45,403 nucleotides of DNA from CAYLZW01 sp964388085 (GTDB lineage Bacteria > Myxococcota > UBA727 > CAYLZW01): positions 1 to 45,403 of the forward strand of contig CAYLZW010000012.1 in assembly GCA_964388085.1 (NCBI GenBank), given 5' to 3'. Below are positions 19,687 through 26,821 of this stretch, piece after piece (the stretch's first letter is position 1; each line of letters begins with the position of its first letter). The notes beneath the pieces were generated by a model. The model was not told the DNA's origin and ran no database searches. It was given only the letters and a program-made list of their open reading frames with translations. The position numbers were made by a program, and so were the translations under genes.

Positions 19687-19881
19687 GGTCCTTGGCGTTC
19701 GTGGCTCCCCTCGTGTGTAGAGCTTGCGCACCGTCGTTGGTGACGATGTAGGACAACGCTCGTGCGCTGAAGCACAGCTCCCGAACGCGGTATGAATCCG
19801 GGTCGTTCTCCATCCGTCCGTGTGCTGAGGTCCGCTCGCGGCCTCGCACCGGTTGATGCTCCCATCCGAAGGGTGACGGCG

Positions 19882-20925
19882 ATGACCTCGAAGACGCTTT
19901 CGGCCAAGAACCTCTCTCTGCACGCCCTCGGCGCCCTCGTCGCGCTCGCCACCGCCGCGAGCGGCTGCGTGGTGAACAACCCGCCGGCCCCGCCGCTCGA
20001 CGGCTCCATCACCTTCGCGTGGAGCTTCGCCGGCGAGCAGGACTGTGACCTCGCCGGCGTGGCGGAGGTCGACGTACAGGTCCTCGCCGATGGCGGCGTC
20101 GTGTTCAGCGAGACGGTCGACTGCTTCGGCGGCGGCCTCACGCTGACGGACTTCTCGCCCGACGCCTACGAGATCCTGCTCGACGCCTTCTCGCGCAGCG
20201 GCCGCCTGCTCTTCCAGGGCGAGGGCTTCGTGCAGGTGCAAGAGGGTGTCGAGAATGACATCGGCGTCATCGATCTGCGTCGCGTCGGCGAGCAGCAGCA
20301 GCCCGCGCCGCGCGGCTCGCTGGCGTTCTTCTGGGGCTTCCTCTACCCCACCGACGACAGCCTCGTGATCGACTGCGGCGTGGCCGGCGTGGACGGCGTG
20401 CTCGTCGACATCCAGTCGAATGACGGCGCCGTCTCCTTCGTGGACACCTTCGACTGCGAGGACGAGGGCGTCGTGCTCGATAACCTGCCCGCGGGTGGGT
20501 ACTCGGTGTTGCTCGAGGCCTTCGGCCGCTACCAGAACGACGACATCCTGCTCTACGACGGCCTCTTCGACGTCACGGTGACAGGCAACGCGACCAACGA
20601 GCTCGGCGACCTGCCCCTGGCGCGCGTGTTCGAGTCCTTCGCGGACATCGAGGTCAGCTGGGACGTGGCCGGCGGCACCTGCGCGCAGCTCGACGTCCCC
20701 GAGGTCACCGTGCTCATCACCCGCATCGGCAGCGAGCAGCCGGACGACACCGTCACCGTCGAGTGCGACCGCACCTTCGCCCTGCGCGAGACCTTCGTGC
20801 CCGGCTCCTACCTCATCGAGGTGCTCGCGGCCGGCGACGGCGGCGACTACTACGGCAGCGTGACGCGCGACGTGGCGCCGAACATCACGGCGGAGACGCA
20901 CGTGGAGCTGGTCTTGGCGCCTTGA
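19882..20925 (+). CDS. Lipoprotein with three tandem beta-sandwich-like repeats
   Basis: 347 residues; ATG with GAAGGGTGA upstream. Signal peptide with Cys after TAASG. The mature part has three units of about 105-110 residues, each starting with a strand like GSITFAWSF, GSLAFFWGF or ADIEVSWDV, then an acidic loop with a Cys (CDLAGVAEVDVQV, CGVAGVDGVLVDI, CAQLDVPEVTVLI), a second Cys about 25-30 residues later (ETVDC, DTFDC, TVECD) and a Gly-Tyr turn (PDAYEILLDAF, AGGYSVLLEAF, PGSYLIEVLAA). The two Cys per unit suggest one disulfide each. Probably surface exposed. Family not recognised. Confidence 0.85.
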   Translation: MTSKTLSAKNLSLHALGALVALATAASGCVVNNPPAPPLDGSITFAWSFAGEQDCDLAGVAEVDVQVLADGGVVFSETVDCFGGGLTLTDFSPDAYEILLDAFSRSGRLLFQGEGFVQVQEGVENDIGVIDLRRVGEQQQPAPRGSLAFFWGFLYPTDDSLVIDCGVAGVDGVLVDIQSNDGAVSFVDTFDCEDEGVVLDNLPAGGYSVLLEAFGRYQNDDILLYDGLFDVTVTGNATNELGDLPLARVFESFADIEVSWDVAGGTCAQLDVPEVTVLITRIGSEQPDDTVTVECDRTFALRETFVPGSYLIEVLAAGDGGDYYGSVTRDVAPNITAETHVELVLAP

Positions 20926-21014
20926 CGGTCGCGCGGTCTCGGGCCTGGCGGGAACCGAGAGGCTCGAACCATCGCCGCCCGCCGACGGAACGATGCCATC
21001 CCTGTCGCTCGTGC

Positions 21015-21020
21015 TACCTT
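21015..21020 (+). promoter_or_regulatory. Possible minus-10 (TACCTT) 6 nt before the ATG at 21027
   Basis: GTGCTACCTT, then ccggcc, then ATG: the same geometry as at 18190-18202. There is no Shine-Dalgarno sequence, so a leaderless mRNA is suggested. Confidence 0.45.
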
Positions 21021-21026
21021 CCGGCC

Positions 21027-23480
21027 ATGGACCTGAAGGTATCCCGTTCCGCCCGCGGCTCCCTGAACACGACGACCGGCGCCTCCCGCGTCCGCGCGCA
21101 GCGACCTGACAAGAAGGCGCCGCTCAGCCGGACCGCCGCGACGACAGCGCCGGCGAGCGAGCCCTACACCGAGCGCAAGGACGGGCTGCCGAAGGTCGAC
21201 GGCGAGGCCCTCTATGTCGACGACATGGTGCTGCCCGGCATGCTGCACGCCGCCATCGCCACGAGCGAGGTGGTGCACGGCTGGCTCGACTTCGTCGACA
21301 CCACCGAGGCCGAGGAGGCGCCCGGCGTCATCGCCGTCGTCACCGCCGAGGACATCCCGGGGGAGAACCAGATCGGCGCCGGCACCAAGGACCAGCCGCT
21401 GCTCGCCGAGAAGAAGGTCCGCTGGCTCGGAGACCGGCTCGCCCTCGTCGCTGCGGAGACCCCGCGGCAGGCGCGCGAGGCCGCACAGCTCGTCAAGGGC
21501 ATCTACCGCGCGCTGCCGGGGGTGTTCGACGTCGAGGAGGCGCTCGAGGACGGCGCCCCGCTCCTGCACGACGACCACCCGACGGGGAACCTGTGCGCCA
21601 AGGGCTGCGTCTACAAGGGCGATCCGAAGCGCGCCATGAAGGGCGCCGACGTCGTCATCGAGGAGACCTTCGACTTCGGCATGCAGGAGCACGCCTACCT
21701 CGAGACGCAGGGCTGCGTCGTCGTGCCCGAGCGCGACGGACGCATCACCATCTACGCCTCCATGCAGTGCCCGTTCTACGTGCAGGAGGCCGTCGCCACC
21801 ATCATCGGCATCCCGCTCTCGCGCGTGCGCGTCATCCAGACGGTCACCGGCGGCGCCTTCGGTGGCAAAGAGGACTACCCGTCGGAGCCGGCCGCCTGCG
21901 CTGCCGTGCTCGCCTGGAAGACCGGCCGCCCGGTGAAGCTTATCTTGAACCGCAGCGAGGACATCCGCTGGAGCAGCAAGCGCGAGTCGCAGCGCGTTCG
22001 GCATCGCATCGGCGCCAAGCAGGACGGCACGCTCGTGGCCATGGAGATCGACGTCTTCGTCGACGCCGGCGCCTACGCGGGGCTCGCGGCCATCGTCGCC
22101 GAGCGCGGGAACGCCAGCGCGGTCGGCCCCTACCGGGTACCGCACGTGCGCGTCGACACGCACACGGTCTACACCTGCAACGCCTTCTCGGGCGCGTTCC
22201 GCGGCTTCGGTCATCCGCAGGTGGCGGTCGCCACCGAGAGCCAGATGGACGAGCTCGCGCGGCGGCTCGGCATGTCCCCCGTCGAGCTCCGGCGCAAGAA
22301 CCTGCTCGGCGCGGGTGACACGACGGCCACGGGCGAGAAGCTGCACGCGCCGGTGGAGGGCAAGGAGACGCTCGAGCGCGCCGTCGACCTCCTGCAGTTC
22401 GACGACGTCAAGGCGCACATCCGCGCGCACAACGACAAGGGCGGCCGCACCCGCCTCGGCCTCGGCGTGTCGACCATCAGCTACGGCTGTCTGCTGCACG
22501 CGGGCGGCCAGTACCTCGAGGGCGCGGGCGCGCTCGTGCAGGTCCATAAGGACGGCTCGGTGTCGGTGTCCGTCGGCAACACCGAGATGGGCCAGGGCGC
22601 GCTGACGGTGCTCGCGCGCATCGCCGCGAACGCGCTCGGCTGCCGCTACGACGTCATCGAGACGAAGCTCGTCGACACCGATCTCGTGCCCGACTCCGGG
22701 CCGACCGTGGCTTCGCGCACGACGACGATGAGCGGAAACGCCGTGCTCGACGCTTGCCGGCAACTCTCGGCCGAGCTCGCGCCGGTCGCCGCGCGGCTAT
22801 TGTCGGCAAAGCCGAAGGACGTCGTCATCGAGGGAGGCTTCGCGCAGGCCGGCGGCAAACGGATCACCTTCGACGCCATGGTCGACGCCGCCTTCCGCGA
22901 GAAGCGTCACCTCCTGAAGGCCGGCTGGTACGCGCCGCCGCGCAAGGAGTGGGACCCGAAGAGCGGCCAAGGGCAGGCCTACTCCGCCTACGCTTACGCG
23001 ACGCACATCGCGCTCGTCGAGGTGGACACCTACACCGGCCGCTCGCGCGTGAAGAAGGTCTGCTGCGCGCACGACGTCGGCCGCGCGCTCTACCCCGACG
23101 GCATCGCGGGCCAGGTCGAGGGCGGCGTCGTGCAGGGCATGGGCTACGCCATCATGGAGCGCCTGAACCAGAAGGACGGCAAGATCCTGAACCCGAACTT
23201 CACCGACTACATCATCCCTTCGGCGCTCGACGCGCCCGAGATCGAGATGGTGCTGCTCGAGTCGCGCGGCGTGTCGAAGACGCAGGCGGCCGGTCCGGAG
23301 GGCGCCAAGGGCGTCGGCGAGCCGTCGCTCATCCCCATCTGCGCCGCGGTCGGCAACGCCATCGCGGACGCCGTCGGCCAGCGCGTGGTGCGCATGCCCT
23401 TCATGCCCGAGCTGGTGCTCGAGGCCCTGCGCGCTTCGGGCGCCAAAGCCGATCCGCTGGCGCTATTGCCGGCAGCCTGA
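21027..23480 (+). CDS. Xanthine dehydrogenase-type molybdopterin-binding subunit
   Basis: 817 residues, the usual size of the molybdenum-binding large subunit of the xanthine oxidase family. Seen: substrate/Mo-co loop GGAFGGKEDYPSEP, GAFRGFGHPQ with the Arg that contacts substrate in xanthine enzymes, TEMGQGALTVLARIAA, and GAKGVGEPSLIP with the catalytic Glu. No Tat signal; the first 40 residues are basic and disordered. The 2Fe-2S and FAD subunits that normally sit beside it are absent from the window, so partners must be encoded elsewhere. Substrate could be xanthine or another purine, aldehyde or N-heterocycle; the Arg favours a purine-type site. Confidence 0.93.
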   Translation: MDLKVSRSARGSLNTTTGASRVRAQRPDKKAPLSRTAATTAPASEPYTERKDGLPKVDGEALYVDDMVLPGMLHAAIATSEVVHGWLDFVDTTEAEEAPGVIAVVTAEDIPGENQIGAGTKDQPLLAEKKVRWLGDRLALVAAETPRQAREAAQLVKGIYRALPGVFDVEEALEDGAPLLHDDHPTGNLCAKGCVYKGDPKRAMKGADVVIEETFDFGMQEHAYLETQGCVVVPERDGRITIYASMQCPFYVQEAVATIIGIPLSRVRVIQTVTGGAFGGKEDYPSEPAACAAVLAWKTGRPVKLILNRSEDIRWSSKRESQRVRHRIGAKQDGTLVAMEIDVFVDAGAYAGLAAIVAERGNASAVGPYRVPHVRVDTHTVYTCNAFSGAFRGFGHPQVAVATESQMDELARRLGMSPVELRRKNLLGAGDTTATGEKLHAPVEGKETLERAVDLLQFDDVKAHIRAHNDKGGRTRLGLGVSTISYGCLLHAGGQYLEGAGALVQVHKDGSVSVSVGNTEMGQGALTVLARIAANALGCRYDVIETKLVDTDLVPDSGPTVASRTTTMSGNAVLDACRQLSAELAPVAARLLSAKPKDVVIEGGFAQAGGKRITFDAMVDAAFREKRHLLKAGWYAPPRKEWDPKSGQGQAYSAYAYATHIALVEVDTYTGRSRVKKVCCAHDVGRALYPDGIAGQVEGGVVQGMGYAIMERLNQKDGKILNPNFTDYIIPSALDAPEIEMVLLESRGVSKTQAAGPEGAKGVGEPSLIPICAAVGNAIADAVGQRVVRMPFMPELVLEALRASGAKADPLALLPAA

Positions 23481-23523
23481 GCGACGCTCCCTGCCGGGAC
23501 GCTTCCTGCATCGCGCTTGTGCC

Positions 23524-23543
23524 GTGATCGTGCGGGCGATCAC
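23524..23543. repeat. Perfect inverted repeat GTGATCG-n6-CGATCAC
   Basis: A 7-bp perfect palindrome arm pair 44 bp after the molybdenum-enzyme stop codon and upstream of the surface-protein gene. It has no T run, so it is either an operator for the downstream gene or an RNA hairpin. The rest of 23481-23777 (297 bp) shows no gene. Confidence 0.45.
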
Positions 23544-23777
23544 TGTGCTGCCTTGGGGTGCTCCCTCCGTTAACAGGGGGAGGTCTCACTACCTACGCCT
23601 ACATACCGATGCGGCCGGCGCAAACGGCAGCCGTATGCGGTGTGCGTGCGTGAAGGCGGGTGTACGGCGAGCTGGCATGGTCCTTTCTTACTGGCGCGCG
23701 CGCACCTCCGGGTGGTGCTCTCGGAAGCACGTCCCCGTCCCCCTCGAGCCCGGAGGAGCGCCGCCCAGGGAGGTCTC

Positions 23778-25754
23778 ATGCCGCGCGTGCTCCGCTCGTC
23801 GACCGTCGCCCTCACGCTCCTGACGCTGCTCGCGTCCACCGCCGCGCTCGCCGCTCCCCCGTCCGAGCGCGTGCTGCCCTCTCGCATCCAGGACATGCTG
23901 GATCGCTCGCCGCTCCGCCCCATCGCCACGTACGTCGAGCTCACCCCCGAGCAGTCCGCGACGGTGCCGATCTACGCCGCCACCGACCGGCTGCCGATCT
24001 TCCTGAACCGCCACGGCGGCACCTACTACAGCGCGCAGAGCGACGACTCCTCCCGTAACCAGTCCAGCATCGTGTCGGGCGGCTCCGGCGACGTCGGCGC
24101 GTTCTCGGGCACCGACGCGCAGTGGGACCAGGTCCTCTCGTGCGTGCAAGGCCTGTTCGCTCGCTTCAACGTGAACGTCACCGACGTGGAGCCCACGAGC
24201 GGCACGTACCTCGAGTCCGTCGTCGGCGGCTCTCCCGACGACATCGGCATGCCCTGGGGCGTCGCCGGCGTCGCGCCCTACGACCCCTACGGCTGCCAGG
24301 TCATCCCGAACGCCATCGTGTACACGTTCTCCGACGTGTACGCGGGCTCGCCGCGCTTTGTGCGCGACGTCTGCGAGACGGCCGCGCAGGAGATCGCGCA
24401 CGCCTTCACGCTCGACCACCAGATGCTCTGCGAAGATCCGATGACGTATCTGTCGGACTGCGGCGACAAGGAGTTCCAGAACCAGTACGCCACCTGCGGC
24501 GAGTACGAGCCGCGCGAGTGCGCCTGCAACGGCACCAGCCAGAACAGCGTGCAGGTGCTGTACGACAAGCTCGGCACGCACGACGGCAGCCCAGCGCCCA
24601 TCCCACCCACCGACGAGGAGCTGCCCACGGTCACGCTGCTCTCCCCCGAGCACGAGACCACGCTGCCCGCGAGCAGCACCATCGAGGTGCTCGCGCAGGC
24701 GACGGACGACATAGGCCTCGTCGCCGTCGAGCTCATGTGGCTGTTCTCGAACGAGTCCATGCCGTGCCCCGGCGAGGGCGGCGCCTGGAGCTGCACGAAG
24801 CAGGGCGACCAATACCGCTGGAGCATCCAGGTCGGCCAGGGCCTGCGCACCTTCCGCGTGCGCGCGCGCGACGTCGTCGGCAACGTGGTCAACAGCGACG
24901 AGCGCTCGGTGTGGCTCTCGGCCGACGGCAGCGGCCCGCCCGACGACGAGTATCCGCCCGAGGTGCGCATCGTGTCCCCGCGCGAAGGGGTGCCCTACCC
25001 GCACGGCGAGCACATGGAGATCGTGGCCACCGCCGCCGACGACAGCGGCATCGCGGCCGTGCAGCTCAATTGGAACGACTGGCGCGAATACCCCTGCCCG
25101 TACGACGACGGTCGCAGCAGCTGCGAGGTGAACGGCGCTACCTACACCTGGCACATCCGCACCCGCCGCGCCGGCGTGACCTCGTTCTCGGTCACGGCCA
25201 CGGACCTGCTCGGGAACAGGGCCGAGAGCGGCGCGCGCACCGTCGTCATCGAGGACGGCGCCGCGCCCGACCGCGCGCTCACGAACGACACCTGGGACCT
25301 CGCCGCGTCGCTCGAGTGCGGCGAGTCGCTCACGGTCTCGACCGAGCCCGGCGTCGAGGACTGGTTCGACGTGGACGCGCCCGCGGGCGACAACGTCGTC
25401 GTGAACGTGAGCGGTGAGGTCGCCGGCAACCTCGAGGTCACGGCCACCACCGGCCCGCACTCGAGCGAGGTGTTCGCGGACGCCGAGGGGGATCCGGCGC
25501 TCACCTTCTCGCCGCCCGGCGAGGAGGAGGTGCGCGTGCGCGTTCGCCCCTACTCGCAGAGCGGTGAGTACACCATCACCGTCGAGTGCTTGCCCCCCGA
25601 GGCCGCGCCGCCCGCGAGCGACACGCCCGAGGCCCCCGCCTTCTTCGGCGGCTGCGCGCAGGCCGCCATGGGCGGAGACAGCGACACCTCGCCGCCGACC
25701 TCGCTGGCCCTGCTCGGGCTGCTCGCGCTCGCGCTCGCGCGTCGTCGTCGCTGA
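23778..25754 (+). CDS. Secreted, MYXO-CTERM-like surface protein with degenerate metzincin motif
   Basis: 658 residues; ATG with AGGGAGG 5 nt upstream. Signal peptide to about residue 25. A domain at about 40-270 carries QEIAHAFTLDH (204-214), which lines up with HExxHxxGxxH but has Gln for the first His and Thr for Gly, followed by a Met-turn-like DPMTYLSDCG. Two Ig-like domains follow (PTVTLLSPEHETTLP, PEVRIVSPREGVPYP, each with a Cys pair), then a pre-peptidase C-terminal-like domain (NDTWDLAASLECGESLTVST, DWFDVDAPAGDNVVV). The end has GGC, a hydrophobic helix SLALLGLLALALA and RRRR, as in MYXO-CTERM sorting tags. Anchored to the surface; protease activity doubtful. Confidence 0.88.
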   Translation: MPRVLRSSTVALTLLTLLASTAALAAPPSERVLPSRIQDMLDRSPLRPIATYVELTPEQSATVPIYAATDRLPIFLNRHGGTYYSAQSDDSSRNQSSIVSGGSGDVGAFSGTDAQWDQVLSCVQGLFARFNVNVTDVEPTSGTYLESVVGGSPDDIGMPWGVAGVAPYDPYGCQVIPNAIVYTFSDVYAGSPRFVRDVCETAAQEIAHAFTLDHQMLCEDPMTYLSDCGDKEFQNQYATCGEYEPRECACNGTSQNSVQVLYDKLGTHDGSPAPIPPTDEELPTVTLLSPEHETTLPASSTIEVLAQATDDIGLVAVELMWLFSNESMPCPGEGGAWSCTKQGDQYRWSIQVGQGLRTFRVRARDVVGNVVNSDERSVWLSADGSGPPDDEYPPEVRIVSPREGVPYPHGEHMEIVATAADDSGIAAVQLNWNDWREYPCPYDDGRSSCEVNGATYTWHIRTRRAGVTSFSVTATDLLGNRAESGARTVVIEDGAAPDRALTNDTWDLAASLECGESLTVSTEPGVEDWFDVDAPAGDNVVVNVSGEVAGNLEVTATTGPHSSEVFADAEGDPALTFSPPGEEEVRVRVRPYSQSGEYTITVECLPPEAAPPASDTPEAPAFFGGCAQAAMGGDSDTSPPTSLALLGLLALALARRRR

Positions 25755-25791
25755 GGGGCGCGCCGGCTTCGGCTCCATTCGAGCGTCCGTG

Positions 25792-25840
25792 CCCTGCGCA
25801 GGCCGAGCTCCCCCCGCCCGGGGACTCGGCCTGCGCAGGG
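25792..25840 (+). terminator. Strong GC-rich terminator hairpin
   Basis: A 16-bp perfect stem (25792-25807 with 25825-25840, arms starting CCCTGCGCAGG) extended by TCCCC/GGGGA in the loop after a one-base bulge, 21 bp in all. It is followed by CTCTCTCTT. It lies 38 bp after the stop of the MYXO-CTERM gene and upstream of the next promoter, so it insulates the two units. Confidence 0.75.
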
Positions 25841-25879
25841 CTCTCTCTTGCGAGGCTTCGCGCAAGCGGTTCAGTGCTC

Positions 25880-25885
25880 TAGGCT
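25880..25885 (+). promoter_or_regulatory. Possible minus-10 (TAGGCT) for the TolB-like gene
   Basis: TAGGCT in the context gtgctcTAGGCT, matching the hexamer pattern seen before several other genes here. A start near 25892 would leave a leader of about 24 nt containing GGGGAG before the ATG at 25916. Confidence 0.35.
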
Positions 25886-25915
25886 CCTGTCGTCGAGGGA
25901 CGCCAGGGGAGACGG

Positions 25916-26821
25916 ATGCGCTCGTACGCCTACATCATGCTGCTCTCGCTGTACGCCGCCGGAGCTGCTGCGGCCGCGGAGGATCCACCCGTCGCCACGC
26001 TCGACGAGGCGGCGGGGGATGACCCGGTCGAGAGCACGCGCCAGGAGGCGGCGAGCCGGCTGCGCGTGCTCGTGCTCGAGCCCAGCGCGCCGCCGGGGGA
26101 CGAGGAGGTCGCGCGCGGGATCGCGAGCCTGCTCGCCGTCGAGCTGTCGTGCATCGAGCGCTTCGACGTGATCTCGAACGCCGACGTCAAGCGCATCATC
26201 GCGCTCGAGGGCGAGAAGCAATCGCTCGGCTGCTCCACCGAGTCGTGTGTCGCCGAGCTCGCGGGCGCAATGGGCGCGAACCTCGTCCTCTTCGGCGACG
26301 TCACGCGCCTCGGCGAGGTGCGCGTCGTGACGCTCAACCTGTTCGACTCGCAAGAGGCCCGCTCCCTCGGCCGCGTCTCCGAGCAGCTCACGTCGCTGGA
26401 GCAGCTCCCCGCGCGCATCCCCTACCTGGCGAACGGGGTGCTCGAGCGCTTCGCGAGCGAGCACGACATCACGCTGCGGTCGCTCGACGCGGCGGTCCCC
26501 GTCGCCGAGGCGCCCGCGCTCCCTGCCTGGCTCCCGTGGACGGTGGTGGGCGTCGGCGGGCTCGGCGCCGTCGTCGGCAGCGTCGTCAGCGTCGTCGGCT
26601 TCCTGCCGTATCTGAGCTACACGGACGCGAAGTCACGCGCCGAGCAGGCCACGAACCTCGCCGCCTACGACGGCGCGCTCGCCGATCTCGACAGGGCCGA
26701 AGCGGACTACGGGAGCTACGGCCAACTGAGCGTCGTCCTCGGCCTCGTCGTCGCCGGCGTCGGCGTCGCCGCCGCGACAGGCGGGGCGGTGTGGGCGCTG
26801 GCCGCCGGAGGTGCGGAGTGA
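25916..26821 (+). CDS. TolB-N/CsgG-like exported membrane protein of unknown function
   Basis: 301 residues; ATG with GGGGAG upstream. Signal peptide (about 1-21), then an alpha-beta domain, about 48-180, with LRVLVLEPSAPPGDEEVARG, FDVISNADVKRIIALEGEKQ, CSTESCVAELAGAMGANLVL and FGDVTRLGEVRVVTLNLFD. This is the pattern of TolB N-terminal/CsgG-like envelope proteins common in myxobacteria. Two C-terminal helices flank a linker. It shares layout with the protein at 38626. Its stop overlaps the GTG of the next lipoprotein (GTGA), so the two are translationally coupled and probably work together. Confidence 0.8.
   Translation: MRSYAYIMLLSLYAAGAAAAAEDPPVATLDEAAGDDPVESTRQEAASRLRVLVLEPSAPPGDEEVARGIASLLAVELSCIERFDVISNADVKRIIALEGEKQSLGCSTESCVAELAGAMGANLVLFGDVTRLGEVRVVTLNLFDSQEARSLGRVSEQLTSLEQLPARIPYLANGVLERFASEHDITLRSLDAAVPVAEAPALPAWLPWTVVGVGGLGAVVGSVVSVVGFLPYLSYTDAKSRAEQATNLAAYDGALADLDRAEADYGSYGQLSVVLGLVVAGVGVAAATGGAVWALAAGGAE

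Noticed and set aside
17023..20901. Minus-strand open frame of 1292 codons
   Set aside because: It lies opposite rsfS, rlmH and three other well-supported genes. Its composition (runs of Ala, Arg, Glu, His, Val) is the antisense of GC-rich coding DNA and no domain is seen.
20850..22763. Minus-strand open frame of 637 codons
   Set aside because: Antisense of the molybdenum-enzyme gene; no recognisable motif.
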